Source: Alviniconcha marisindica (lineage: Eukaryota; Mollusca; Gastropoda; Provannidae). Taken from it: a DNA stretch of 64,000 nucleotides. Below the pieces are notes generated by a model. It saw only the letters and a list, made by a program, of their open reading frames with translations. It did not search any database and was not told where the DNA came from. The position numbers and the translations under genes were made by a program. This document shows positions 47,321 to 59,579 of this stretch, piece by piece. The stretch spans positions 665,001 through 729,000 of the forward strand of contig JABMCL010000020.1 in the NCBI GenBank assembly GCA_018857735.1, read 5' to 3'. Numbering within the stretch: the first letter of the stretch is position 1; every line of letters begins with the position of its first letter.

Positions 47321-47324
<4 letters not shown>

Positions 47325-47358
<34 letters not shown>
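47325..47358. repeat. (CT)n microsatellite
   Basis: Short CT run. Confidence 0.95.
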
Positions 47359-47365
<7 letters not shown>

Positions 47366-47634
47366 ATACATTCGCTCTGCAGAGACTGAACTCGCAGCTA
47401 TGAGAAAGCTCTCTCATTGAGCCTGAGGTTGGGCAGAATATCGCTTTACATGGCCATGCCCCCCCCCCCCCCCCCAACCCCCGCCCCCTACCCCAACTAC
47501 AATCCTTGTAAAATAATAAAGTGTTCGAGTTCCTGGGCCGTTCGTGAGTGGAGACTGGGCCTGTTGACCAAAGCCCGTCTGTTAAAATAGACGGGCTCTA
47601 CTGGTGACTGCGCAATACGTGGCTAGGACGTAAG

Positions 47635-47725
47635 TAAGTAAGTAAGTAAGTAAATTGGTGTTTTACGCCCAGTCAGCCACTGCGGTTATATCAGGGCGAA
47701 GCTGGGACGTGAAGCAGCACAGTGT
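47635..47725 (-). mobile_element. SINE family C-like tail
   Basis: (TAAG)n followed by GTGTTTTACGCCCAGTCAGC and TATATCAGGGCGAAGCTGGG, the end module also seen at 11340 and 62740. Confidence 0.6.
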
Positions 47726-48084
47726 TAGTACAACAAACAGTAAATCAGTCGGCCTCCTCGCCCCGGCGTTTTCTGCGCGGACACCCCCCCGACTACCCCT
47801 CTCATTCACAACTCGTGCACACAGGCTGCCGGCCAGCTCGTACAGGTCTCCGGTGAACGCGCGTGCCGCCACTGGGTCGTGTGTGTGTTGGTGGGGTGAG
47901 AAAGGTAAACAGATGTTTCCAATGATAGGAATTCTCTTCCATCTCCACCCTCTCGTCTGCACACTGCCAGTCCTTGTTTTCCCAGCTGTGGCCTCGGCTT
48001 CAAGTTCCAGTTCCTGGCGCCGCTCGGCGAACATCCATTTCCCTGCTTTTAAGTTGGGAGAATTAGCGTATGGGGGGGTGGGTA

Positions 48085-48825
48085 TAATTCTTCCAGTCGG
48101 TTTTATTTGTGCTGGTTTGTTTGTTTTGGTTGGTTTTTAGGACGGGTTCACTCATAACTGATGTACTTCCAGTCAGTTTGATTTGTGCTGATTTGGTTGT
48201 TTTGGTTGGTTTTTAGGACGTGTTCACTCATAACTGATGTACTTCCGAGCAGTTTTATTTGTGATGATTGTTTTTTAGGACGGGATCACTCATGACTGAT
48301 GTACTTCGGTTAGTTTTATTTGTGCTGATTTGGTTGTTTTGGTTGTTTTTTAGGACGGGATCACTAATAACTGATGTACTTCCGGCCAGTTTTATTTACG
48401 CTGTTTTGGTTGGTTTTTAGGACGGGATCACTCATAACTGATGTACTTTCGGTCAGTTTTATTTGTACTGGTATGTTTGTTTTGGTTGGTGTTGTTTTGG
48501 TTGTTATTTTTAGCACGGGATCACTCATAACTGATGTACTTCCAGTCAGTTTGATTTGTGCTCATTTGTTTGTTTGGGTTAGTTTTTAGGACGGGATCAC
48601 TCATAACTGATGTACTTCCGGTCAGTTTTATTTCTGCTGATTTGTTTGTTTTGATTGTTTTTTAGGACGGGATCACTCATAACTGATGTACTTCCGGTCA
48701 GTTTGATTTGTACTGGTATGTTTGTTTTGGTTGGTGTTTAGGACGGGATCACTTACAACTGATATACTTCCAGTCAGTTTTATTTACGCTGTTTTGGTTT
48801 GTTTTAGGACGGGATCATTTTGTTG
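48085..48825. repeat. 62-77-bp minisatellite with acceptor-like motif
   Basis: Ten units, each ending TTTTGGTTGGTTTTTAG followed by GACGGGATCACTCATAACTG and ATGTACTTCCGGTCAG. Confidence 0.93.
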
Positions 48826-48960
48826 CTCGGTCGTATTTAAAAATAGTTTCTATTTGTGTTTTGTGTGGCTTCTATTTGTGTTTTGTGTGGCTTCCTTTTA
48901 AACTAAGCCAAGAAAGTCCGGTGACCGAACTATAAATCTGGTTTACATTTTAAAAAATGA

Positions 48961-48977
48961 GGGGGGGGGGGGGGGGG
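48961..48977. repeat. Poly-G run
   Basis: G run of 17 bases; another G tract lies at 49219-49239. Confidence 0.97.
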
Positions 48978-49621
48978 CTCAAGTACTGTCAGAGGAAGTA
49001 AAATAGCGTGTACGTGAGTGTTTTATCTGGGAGCAGGTAATTCATTGCATAATAACTGTCTAACGCTTGACAAGGGCCCTGACCTTCTGATACACTTATC
49101 TCCGAGCTTCCTCTTCTGTTGGCATCCGTCCAGGCCAAGAGATTAACGTTTTAACATTTTCCGCGGCCTGTCAGTCTGGAACAACAGTCGGAGTTTCCGA
49201 TGGAGACCAACATGGAAAGGGGGGGGGAGGGGGGGGGGGCATTGCAGGTTGTGCACGTCTTTCTTTACAGTTTTTTTGTTTTGTTATAATGGTGCTGTAC
49301 TCTGTGTTTCGAAAGACCCTATCTTTCGTTTTATGCCTGGAGTAGTGGAGAAGAAGGAAAAGAAAAAGAGAGAGAGAAGAAAATGGTGTGCAGTATCGGT
49401 GTTATTAAAGAATTGGTACTGTCCGCAATTGCTGCGTTCATTTCGTCGGCGTAACTGTGTCCACGAAAGCGACTAGGCTTTAACAGTTCACTGAATGGTT
49501 GAATCTTTTCGTTGGAGTCTTTGCTTCGTCACATCTTGCCATGAGCTGTCGGTCTCTACGGCAGTCCCACCGCTATTGTATCACAATGACAACTGTGTGA
49601 AATCACAGTTATATATATATA

Positions 49622-49972
<351 letters not shown>

Positions 49973-50164
49973 TTAGATTGTACTGCACTGTAGTAGACCA
50001 CCGATTCAGTCCGCTGCAAGGTGGCGGTGCCCGGAGGGGGAGGCCGTCACTGACGGTGACACCTCAAAGAACGGTTCTGGCCGTGACAGCTTGTCCTCGC
50101 TTCTTTAGTTCTGCTGTGCTGGCACAAAGCTCCCTGCTTCTTTCAACGGTGCGCTTGAAGACCT

Positions 50165-50189
50165 GGGGGGGGGGGGGGGGGGGGGGGGC
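50165..50189. repeat. Poly-G run
   Basis: More than 20 consecutive G. Confidence 0.97.
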
Positions 50190-50269
50190 AAAACCGAAAG
50201 TGTAAATGTAGATCTATTAAAAGATTTATATACATGTTTTAATTGTAACGTATTGTCCGTTACCTTCTC

Positions 50270-50281
50270 TGTGTGTGTGTG

Positions 50282-50322
<41 letters not shown>

Positions 50323-50323
50323 C
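50270..50323. repeat. (GT)n-(CT)n tract
   Basis: Short GT followed by CT. Confidence 0.95.
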
Positions 50324-50886
50324 CTTACACACAACACGGGCGCGCAAGAGGGGGGTGATAATACTTTATTACACAAGGATAAAGATTTAAGCACAAGTCA
50401 GCTTTTTTCTTCTTCTTTTTTTTACAAGAGGGAGAGTTTTAAAATGTGTATTTGGTTATGACAGAATTTGATCATCCTGGCAAGACCCTGTGCGGTTGAC
50501 AGGACGTTAAAATCCAGGTACTAACCGTTACCTTTATTACTGCGTGGATGAAATCAATATTAATTGATTGCTACACATGCAGCAGTTACATTGAAGTGGG
50601 GAAAGGGAAAGACAGTAAACAGTTGACATTGTTCGGAGCTAATCGAGAATAAATGCAACGATGCTCTTGGTAATTATTAACAAAATATAGAGATAAACAG
50701 TTATATATGAAAATAATAATAGAGGGTGGGGGCAATTTCAAATCAGAATCCTGACAGAAGAATGAGAAGAAGGGTACGTGACCTGGTTCAGCCACGGATG
50801 ACGTGGCTAAGTTACGTAACTTCCGTTAGTGCTTCCTGGTTCACGACGCTCCCTTCCAGACAGCTTCGTTCTTCTGGAGACATAGA

Positions 50887-50968
50887 TACGTCCACACTCC
50901 GAGCATGGCTTTCCGGCACCTTCCGCCAGAAGGATGTCGTAAACCAGTGCTTGGAGTTAGGGATACGT
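50887..50968 (+). repeat. Dispersed repeat with TTTCCGGCACCTTCC
   Basis: CACACTCCGAGCATGGCTTT and GTAAACCAGTGCTTGGAGTT; the two halves recur separately at 53277 and 53720. Confidence 0.65.
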
Positions 50969-51129
50969 CGTGCCCCCCCGTGTTAGAACGAATCCCTTTG
51001 GCCAACGCTGGTTCTCCTCCTGTGTGCTCAGAAGACGTGGAAGAAGAAGGGGAGGGAGGGAAGGGGAGGTTCCACCGATAGTTGCAACTGACGACCGCTA
51101 TGTGTGAGTCCGGAGAGCCTAGGAAACTA

Positions 51130-51432
51130 AGTAAGTAAACATGGTGCTTAACGTCCACAGAAGCCGCAAGGCTTATTAGGGACGGGGAGAAGGGGGTATG
51201 GAGGTGGGGGAAGAAGGAGATTATATACCTGTCGCTACGCTGTCACCACCAGAATGATTCCCGCATTAAGATGGGCAGCGATGAGAGCCATTTTAATGTT
51301 TCAGTAGAAAGTGATGGACAAAGTCACAAGACAGTGTCCACAAACCACAACCTTTTTGAAGAGAAAGGAGAGCCGAAGCGGAATCGAACCGAGGTCCTTC
51401 CGCTTACCAGCCTAACGCCCTACGGCCAGGAA
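51130..51432 (-). mobile_element. tRNA-derived SINE, family A, full length
   Basis: Tail AACATGGTGCTTAACGTCCA, body, B box GGTTCGATTCC on the minus strand and a damaged A box. Confidence 0.92.
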
Positions 51433-51782
51433 ACGATTCCGCCGCTAAGTTTATATTACCCTCCTTTTACTTGACCCAGCGACTCGTTCGCTTCAATGAT
51501 CTGTAGTGTCCTTGTGTTTTAGCGAAAGAGGTGTTACCCATACTGTAGGTTCGTAGGACACTTGTATCCCAAGGAATATCCACAGCAAGGTTCATCTCAA
51601 TGGGTTCAGCGGGTCGAGCTCCCATTTAATCCATGGGCTTCCTAAGTCCATGGCCCAGTCATTCACATAGAGAAACAGACAGGCTGACCAATCAGACAGA
51701 CGGACAGTTGGTTAAACGTGTCTAACGCCGAGTTGTCTCCGAAGAGGTTTTGGCGGGACGAGATCACCACCAGAACAACTCC

Positions 51783-51938
51783 ATAGTTCAGGAGCTGTGT
51801 GAGAGTCGAGGTGGCCGTCCTGGGCTTTCCGTCCTAACGACCCTTATGGTTTCCGTGGACGTAAAGCAATATTGAACCATGCTTCGGCATTGGTCTCAGC
51901 TTGTCCCAAATATGTCAACCGACATCCGAGGACATCCG
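51783..51938 (+). mobile_element. SINE family B, long form
   Basis: GTTCAGGAGCTGTGTGAGAG to ATGTCAACCGACATCCGAGG; it runs into a reversed family A copy. Confidence 0.78.
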
Positions 51939-51939
51939 A

Positions 51940-52128
51940 ACTCCTACATCAAGATGGGCAGCGATGAGAGCCATTTTAGTATTTAGGGACAAGCCACAAG
52001 ACGGTGTCCAAGACAGTGTCCACAGACCACAAGTTTTGAACAGAGAGGGGAGCCGAAGCAGAATCGAACCGAGGTCCTTCTGCTTACCAATCAGTCTAAC
52101 GCACTACCGCTAGGCCACACTGGCTCAC
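51940..52128 (-). mobile_element. SINE family A, 5' part
   Basis: Minus-strand A box TGGCCTAGCGGTAGTG, B box GGTTCGATTCT (one mismatch) and body to GCTGCCCATCTTGATG. Confidence 0.85.
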
Positions 52129-52147
52129 ACAGACAGAGTGGTGGTGA

Positions 52148-52316
52148 AGTGTTGCTTAATGTCCTCAGATGTCAGTTGACATATTAGGGACAAGTTGTGA
52201 CCAATGCCGAAGCACGGTTCAGTAATTCTTTACGTCCACGGAAACCAGAAGACTCGTTAGGACGGACAGCTCAGGACGGCCACCTCGACTCTCACACAGC
52301 TCCTGAACTATGACAC
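52148..52316 (-). mobile_element. SINE family B, long form
   Basis: Reverse of the 51783 copy, with GTGTTGCTTAATGTCCTCAG at the left end. Confidence 0.8.
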
Positions 52317-52921
52317 AGACAGACAGGCGGAGGCTCTTCTTATAAGAAAGAAGGTAACAGCCATGGCCTACGTGTACGTCCAGCTAGGGTAACGTTGGCA
52401 GCCACTATGCCACCGTGTTGCTGGCCGGAGTTGTTTGTGTTGGTAGGCGGCCTTTTTTCGTAGTCTGCCAGCTACGCCGAGTGAATCGCTGCCTTTGATG
52501 TCAAATTAGCCTGTCAAACCCCGTGACGGTCACGTTGACATTTTACTTCTTATGGTCCACGGAAGCGCACTGGTTCACACTCCCAGCACTACGGCAATTT
52601 GGAGTGCTGTATTATAAAGCAAGGGCCGAGGCTGCACAGTTTAACAGCGTCGTGAACGCCGCAGTTGACGCCACCAGGCTGGTTGGGTTATTCTCCGTAA
52701 TGACGCGTCAGTTTTGATCGATCGGTTTCATCACGAACAGTTCTGTCATCATTGTCACTAGAGACTAGTCTGGACATTGTCAGGTTTTGTTGTTGTTTTT
52801 CTTCTAAATATGGTACATTGTTTCGCCGTCTGGACGAGATTCGTCGTGGTTTTTGTGTTGCATTACTGGGTTCACCTGTGGTGGAATATAAGTGCGAGTG
52901 TTTCCAGTTTACTTGCCGGTG

Positions 52922-52944
52922 CCCCCCCCCCCCCCCCCCCCCCC
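52922..52944. repeat. Poly-C run
   Basis: About 22 C. Confidence 0.97.
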
Positions 52945-53276
52945 AACCACCACACACACCTACCTCTTCCTTACGCTCCCCTACTCCGAATTTTAACATC
53001 AGCAACTAATTCGCTGGTTCACACTGCACAAGCCAAACTGACTTGCGTGTGAAGGACTCCTTGAAAAGACGAGCCAAAACAACAACAAAAAGCACAAGAA
53101 GTGAAGGTCGAGTGCCTGCTATTTGGGTCGTGAGTGAGATGGACAGATGTGGGTCACGAGTAGGTCACAGCTCACGGAGGTGAAAACATCTGTAGGCAGG
53201 GTGTAGCTCTGTGGCACAGCTGCAGTGGTTTAGAAGTAGAGCGCCGCTGGCTGCCATGCGACAGCCGGGTGGCCGC

Positions 53277-53332
53277 ACTCCGAGCATCGTTTTCCGGCAC
53301 CTTCCTCCAGACTCTGCCAGAACTGGTTCCGC
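53277..53332 (+). repeat. Dispersed repeat with TTTCCGGCACCTTCC
   Basis: Same unit as at 10574-10627 (reverse) and 50887; a further partial at 53718-53745 shares GTAAACCAGTGCTTGGAGTT. Confidence 0.65.
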
Positions 53333-54063
53333 CACTGTAGGGGCACTCTTTATCTCTCTGCGCAGCTGTCCACAGACGTTGCCCGCGCCCTTGGAAAGTG
53401 TTTTGGTGCTAACAAGACGTTGCGACATAGCCCCCAAACACGCACGTAAACACGAGGCGCGTCCAGGTAAAAAAAAAAAAACGGAAAAAAAGGGAGTTCC
53501 GTCTCGATTCAGACGATTTTGGTTTTGTTTGTGCTGGCGTAAGCAGCGTGGCCGGTTAGAAAAGAGGTGCCGGATATAATCTGAGTTGTCGGTTACAAAC
53601 GTGCTGCCATTTGAGCACCAGCGAAAAACTCCGTGTCCGCTAGCTGACAGGTTCAGTTTGTTTGTTTGTTTTTAGACCTGCGGCGTCATCAGTTATTGCA
53701 GTGGGTGGAGGAATGATGTGGTAAACCAGTGCTTGGAGTTTGCCGGGTGGCATCCCACTTTCCAAAGAGCAAAGAGTTTCCCGTGGTGCAACTCGGGATG
53801 GCAAACCCTTGGCTTTGTTCAGCATGCAGTTGCTAGACAATTTCAAGCATTGGCTCGCAGTCAGCAGGCTCTTTGGCAAGAATGCAAACAGCTGGGATGA
53901 AGATATTCACAAAAGTGATCATCCGCGGTGTCAGTAATAATTTAACGATTCATCGGCCACTTTCTGAAATCGTTACGTGACATCATTTGATGGAAATACG
54001 AAACGAATTACAATCTTTACTTCTTAAAGCTGCTTAACGTTTCGGCTCGAGTGTACTCTGCCG

Positions 54064-54236
54064 GTTATGGTCGAGAGTAGTAGGGTCGGTGCTAGCTCAA
54101 GCCTATTGGGTTTTGTGGGAGATGGGTTTCAAATCCAGCGTAGGCGATGGTTATGGTCGGGAGTAGTAGGGTCGGTGCTAGCTCAAGCCGATTGGGTTTT
54201 GTGGGAGATGGGTTTCAAATCCAGCTTAGGCGATCC
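54064..54236 (+). repeat. Direct duplication of an 85-bp tRNA-like segment
   Basis: GGTTATGGTCGAGAGTAGTA to GGGTTTCAAATCCAGC occurs twice, 85 bp apart, nearly identical. It contains an A-box-like TGGTCGAGAGTAG and a B-box-like GGTTTCAAATCC, so it is probably a SINE head. Confidence 0.7.
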
Positions 54237-54479
54237 GACGACCCCCGACGTACAGCAGAGTGCATCTGTCGATGATGGCGGAATTCGCGGTACGCCCTGG
54301 GCAAGTATGCGCACCGCACACTGGCGCCGTGTCGGTCCTGATGTGTCGATTGGTTGTGGCCCCAACCGGCTCGTTCCACACCAGCCCTCCCTCATGCGTC
54401 ATGTTACGACGAATCAGACCTTTTGTTTCTCACACACAGACGCACTCGCGGCGCGCGCGTGCACAGACGCACTCGCGGC

Positions 54480-54507
54480 ACGCACGCACGCACACACAGA
54501 CACACAG

Positions 54508-54539
<32 letters not shown>

Positions 54540-54555
54540 ACACACACACACACCA

Positions 54556-54609
<54 letters not shown>

Positions 54610-54688
54610 TCTGTTTGTCTGTCTGTCTCTCTCTCACACACATACACACACACACACACTCACACTCACACATACACTCTCTCTCTCT

Positions 54689-54754
<66 letters not shown>

Positions 54755-54755
54755 A
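54480..54755. repeat. (CA)n with CT interruptions
   Basis: CA blocks with GTCTGTCTGT and CTCTCT spacers. Confidence 0.97.
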
Positions 54756-55352
54756 CACTGCTCTTATTATTACACAGAGAGCGATAAAGATGTCAGTACG
54801 CATTCGCTCGCGCACACGTACATGCCAGAGAAAGAGTGCATGTTTCATTCCTCACCTCCAGTGTCAGAAAGGCATTGCTGGCGTGATCAGCCGTCTCCGA
54901 AAACAAACAGAACGTCGCACAGCTCAAGTGCCCAAAAGGGACTATAAAGTATCCGAACAGGGAGAGAGAGAGAGAGAGAGAGGGGGGGTGAGGGGGTGAG
55001 AAGAGAAAATGTTTTGTCCCGTATGTGTCAGGCTGGTGTATTTGTTATGCAGAGAGAAGAAAGAAGAAGAAAAGTAGGGAAAAAAAAGAGGGGGGGGGGG
55101 GGTTAGGGTGTCAGATTATGTGATGACAGACAGGATCATTTTATTGAACACAATCTAGTGGCGTCAGGTCGTATTGAGTGAGTTGTGGTGTTAGCTTTAG
55201 AGAACAGGTCGTTCTGTTAACATTGAATTTGTAGAACGCCTTATATATATATATTATATATTATATTCTCTTATTTTATTTATTTATTTGCTTTTTGTGG
55301 GTGGGTGGGGGACTTGACAGGTGTGCTGAGCAGCTGGGGGTGTGTGTTGCAG

Positions 55353-55411
55353 GTCCTGGCTCCACAACAGATCAGAGTGACGATGAGGCGTTTACCCCCA
55401 CAGAGCAGCAG
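55353..55411 (+). CDS. Short acidic exon, probably same gene as 31760-32332
   Basis: The acceptor TGTGTGTTGCAG| and donor CAG CAG|GTAAAT bound 59 nt. Joined to the exon ending at 32332 the split codon is A+GT (Ser), and the reading is SPGSTTDQSDDEAFTPTEQQ, an acidic, TP-containing stretch that continues the style of the earlier exon. It ends in phase 0. The intron to the previous exon would be 23 kb. Confidence 0.5.
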
Positions 55412-56103
55412 GTAAATCTTCCTTCCCCTGGGTCCCACCCACCTTCTCACCTGTATTCTGGCCCTCTCACCCTCTAATGCCGGGCTTGTCTTGAAGAGGC
55501 TCACATTCCTTCCCCATCCCCGCCCTCTGACCTCTGCCCTTTCACTCCCTGACCACGGCCTTCACCTCTTGTTGTCCTTGTGAGAGGCTTTGGTTCCCTG
55601 GTGTTTTGGATATTGGTCCAGGCTTTTTCTGATGAGGTGTCTGTATGTCTGTATTTTTTAAATTTATTTTCCAAACCACTTTATAATCGCCAGATTGAAT
55701 TTCTTGGTGTCTGTGATTTTGCTGGTGACCGGATGTGTTTGTTGTGGCTTTCTTTTGTAACAGTCATTTTTGATGGAGTGAATTAAATTTGTTCCTGTTT
55801 GCCCCCACCTCTTCTCTGTTGAAGTGTAGTCAGCCTGTTAAGTGTATATTATTGATCACGTAGTGCTTACCTGGCAGTGGTATGCCTTCACAGACTGCGC
55901 AGATGAGCAGTAACCCTCAGTTATATTGCTGTAGTCAGTGTGTATAGTCAGGCAGTAGATCTATCTACTGTACATACTGTCAGCGGTATAGTCAGCAGCT
56001 GTTGTAGTTCATTAGCACCCAAAGTAGTTTAGCTGCAGAGTGTTTTTGTGTATCCATTTGTTAGTTCAGGAATGCAGAATTAGTTGTTAGGCCAGGCATG
56101 CTA

Positions 56104-56106
<3 letters not shown>

Positions 56107-56149
<43 letters not shown>

Positions 56150-56463
56150 GTGTGTGTGTGTGTGTGTGTTGTGTGGTGTGTGTGTGTGTGTGTGTGTGTT
56201 GGTGTGTTGGTGTGTGGTGTGTGTGTGTGTGTGTGTGGGTGTTATGTGTGTGTGTGTGTGTGTGTGGGGGTTGTGGTTGTGTGTGTGTGTGTGGTTTGTT
56301 TGTGTGTGTGTGTGGGGGTGTGGTTCTGTTGTGTGTGTGTGTGTGGGTGTGGTTCTGTTTGTGTGTGTGTGGGGGGTGTGTGTTGTTTTGTGTGTGTTGT
56401 GGGGTTTGTGTGTGTGTGTGTGGTGTGCGTGTGTCTGTGGGGTGTGTGTGTGTGTGTGTGTGA
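56107..56463. repeat. (GT)n microsatellite, imperfect
   Basis: About 350 bp of GT with T and G insertions. Confidence 0.97.
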
Positions 56464-56604
56464 GGGAGAGAGGGGTAGACATGGTGTTATTGTTCTTTTA
56501 GTTTTATTCTGAGGCTGCACACACGCACACACATCTGACACTGACCAAGGTCACTAGCTGACTCACTGAGTACAGATGTATTATGTACTGGTAATTATCT
56601 CTGA

Positions 56605-56740
56605 AGAGAGAGAGAGAGTGTGTGTGTGTGTGTGTGTGTGTGTGAGTGTGCGTGTGTGCGTGTATGCGTGTGTGATGTAAATTAATATTTATAATGCACC
56701 TACACCTAAGCCCAAAACACACCAAACAGAAGGATTTGTG

Positions 56741-56807
<67 letters not shown>

Positions 56808-56808
56808 A
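56605..56808. repeat. GA/GT microsatellites
   Basis: GT blocks at 56618-56675 and 56741-56807. Confidence 0.95.
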
Positions 56809-57029
56809 TACCTGAACTGTTATCTGTACCCTGCATGACTGGGATGGCCTGATCACTGTGGAATAAGCTGTCCCCTTGTGGCTTGCCCCAGGATGTCGGG
56901 GGTTTGCAGCAATGTGCACGACCTTGTGTCCTGGTAGGGGTAGGATGTCTGCTTGTTGAAGGCATGTACTGCTAGCACTGCTAGTCACTAGCAGATGGAA
57001 AGAGGAAGGAGGTCAACAGGGGTGGGGGG

Positions 57030-57068
57030 ACGAGGGGGGGGGGGGGGGCGGATGGGGGGGGGTGGGGG
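57030..57068. repeat. G-rich tract
   Basis: G runs with few interruptions. Confidence 0.95.
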
Positions 57069-57716
57069 ATGTAACATCATTATGCTGGCCAACAACCACA
57101 AACATTTTTCTTCTTCCTGAGTTCCTCATCCCCACAAAATCATCATTCTGATAGTTCTGAGCAACAATACAGCTGATTACAAGGATACCTGTCTGTATAT
57201 ATATATATACACACACACTGATCTTACAAGTTATGACATGTTTTGGGGGCCTAAACCAGCTCATGAATCATTTTGCTGCTTGATTTTGAGTCGGAAAAGT
57301 AGTTTTGTCCTCGGGATGTAATTATTTTGTTGAACAGCAAGAATTTGAGGGGAGAGTGAACTTAAGAAGCATAAACTGATAAAGAACAAAAGCAAAAAGC
57401 AATAATAATAATAATATTAATACTAATAAAAAAAAATCTAAAAAATCTTGACACTGCATGTGGTGATATTGCAGGTAATTGGCAGTCCACCTCTAAGTGT
57501 AAAGGCAAGCAGAAGAAGTGGGTTTTTTGACATTCAGGGCCAGGATGGCCTTTGGCCGGGGTCAGGGAGGCAGAGGGGGAAAAGGGGTGTGTGGATGGTG
57601 AACTTTAAAGTTCAAACAGCTGGGGCAAACACCGGCATCAGGACTTGTCACTTGGCTCCCGGCTGCAAATGTTGGTGGAAGGGTTAGTGAATTTATGTTA
57701 CATTTCAGCCAAGGAC

Positions 57717-57738
57717 CCCCCCCCCCCCCCCCTCCCCG
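57717..57738. repeat. Poly-C run
   Basis: C run with one T. Confidence 0.95.
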
Positions 57739-57974
57739 GCATCCCTGCTTTGACTTTCTTAAAAAGAAAAAGAAAAAAAGTTATTTGTTGTTTAACTGGC
57801 ACTGGAGGGGAGAGAGAAGGGGTGGGGTGGGGTGGGGGTGATATGGTGTGGAGAGGAGAAGAGGTCACATGGGTAAAGGTCAGCTTCTGGTTGAAGGGTT
57901 GCATGTTTCTTGCTGATTCGTCCGTCTTTGTCCGGTTTTATTTCTTTGGGCTTTAATTGTTGTTTTGGGGGATG

Positions 57975-58137
57975 TTTGTGTGTGTGTGGGGGGGGGGGGG
58001 GGGGGGGGGGGGCTGCTGTGTCAGTATGTATACATGTGTGTTATGTATCAGTGTGTGTGTGTGTGTTGGGGGTGGGGGTGGCTGCTGTGTCAGTATGTAT
58101 ACATGTGTGTTATGTATCAGTGTGTGTGTGTGTGTGT

Positions 58138-58196
<59 letters not shown>
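57975..58196. repeat. G run, GT repeat and 76-bp direct duplication
   Basis: GGCTGCTGTGTCAGTATGTA and TACATGTGTGTTATGTATCA occur twice (58011 and 58080), each followed by GT. Confidence 0.95.
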
Positions 58197-58199
<3 letters not shown>

Positions 58200-58522
58200 A
58201 TAGATACTGTGTTTAGTCATTTTATTGCTGTAGTGTATTCATTCATTGCAGTCTATTTCACAGCACTATTGTTGTTTCCTTTACATTGATTTTGCTGCTT
58301 TATACATTTATTTATCTCACTCACAACTAAATATTGATAACAAGCTCTGCTCCTCACTCTCACTCTCTCCCCCTCTCCCTCTCTCCCCACCTCCTTTCTA
58401 TGTTTCACTTGGTTCAAAGTCTGCATGGAGTTTTGTGGTTTTGATCGTTTTGCAAGCTTGATTTTCAGTTTTGCATCAATGTGTTTGTGTGTGGGATTTG
58501 CTTGACAGTCGTCACTCCGCAG

Positions 58523-58587
58523 TCCCAGCCCCACTTGTTCCTTTGCCTCCATCTCCACCACCAGCAGCGTCCAACGGCGGCTCTTGC
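58523..58587 (+). CDS. Candidate exon, proline-rich
   Basis: Between CACTCCGCAG| and TGC|GTAATG one frame reads PAPLVPLPPSPPPAASNGGSC. Entry phase 1 and exit phase 0 are the same as for 55353-55411, so it could be an alternative to that exon. The upstream pyrimidine tract is weak, another acceptor (TTGACAG) lies 14 bp earlier and another donor 8 bp later. Confidence 0.25.
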
Positions 58588-58709
58588 GTAATGGGGTGGG
58601 TACACTCGCTGCCTAAGTACAAGAGTAACAGTTTTAGGTAATTGTGTGTCTACAGCATGCGACGGTTGTTTTGTGAAACTATTAGCAAGGCAGGTGGACT
58701 TTGAGCGAG

Positions 58710-59480
58710 CACATTCTCTGGTCCTGAGGTATCCCAGTGCCCTTGTGCCTTGACAGGATGCGGGAATTGAACCGCTTATTAGCTTGTTCCTGTTTGGACC
58801 AGAGGTATCCCAGTGCCCTTGGGCCTTGACAGGATGCGGGAATTGAACCGCTTATTAGCTTGTTCCTGTTTGGACCAGAGGTATCCCAGTGCCCTTGGGC
58901 CTTGACAGGATGCGGGAATTGAACCGCTTATTAGCTTGTTCCTGTTTGGACCAGAGGTATCCCAGTGCCCTTGGGCCTTGACAGGATGCGGGAATTGAAC
59001 CGCTTATGAGCTTGTTCCTGTTTGGACCAGAGGTATCCCAGTGCCCTTGTGCCTTGACAGGATGCGGGAATTGAACCGCTTATGAGCTTGTTCCTGTTTG
59101 GACCAGAGGTATCCCAGTGCCCTTGTGCCTTGACAGGATGCGGGAATTGAACCGCTTATTAGCTTGTTCCTGTTTGGACCAGAGGTATCCCAGTGCCCTT
59201 GTGCCTTGACAGGATGCGGGAATTGAACCGCTTATTAGCTTGTTCCTGTTTGGACCAGAGGTATCCCAGTGCCCTTGTGCCTTGACAGGATGCAGGAATT
59301 GAACCGCTTATTAGCTTGTTCCTGTTTGGACCAGAGGTATCCCAGTGCCCTTGTGCCTTGACAGGATGCGGGAATTGAACCGCTTATTAGCTTGTTCCTG
59401 TTTGGTCCAGATGCACCCCAGTGCCCTTGACAGGATGCGGGAATTGAACCACTTATTAGCTTGTTCCTGTTGTTGCTGAG
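58710..59480. repeat. 76-bp minisatellite with Pol III box-like motifs
   Basis: About nine and a half units of GGACCAGAGGTATCCCAGTG, CTTGACAGGATGCGGGAATT and GAACCGCTTATTAGCTTG. On the minus strand each unit has a perfect B box (GGTTCAATTCC) and an A-box-like TGGTCCAAACAGG 15 bp before it. Confidence 0.92.
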
Positions 59481-59552
59481 ATGGCCCTGTGTAGTTGACA
59501 TGAGGTGAAATCCAGTTTCAACCCCAACTGAAATCCAGTTTCTGCTTACTCA

Positions 59553-59575
59553 CCCCCCCCCCCCCCCCCCCCCCA
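59553..59575. repeat. Poly-C run
   Basis: About 22 C. Confidence 0.97.
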
Positions 59576-59579
59576 CCCA

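Noticed and set aside
57475..57690. Exon after TATTGCAG with frame VIGSPPLSVKASRRSG
   Set aside because: CAGTCCACCTCTAAGT resembles the end of the 31760 exon, but the frame lacks a good donor and degenerates; kept only as a possible chance match.
58710..59480. Array of tRNA genes or a CRISPR
   Set aside because: The 76-bp period equals tRNA length, but the A-B spacing is too short and there are no unique spacers; it is a direct tandem repeat.
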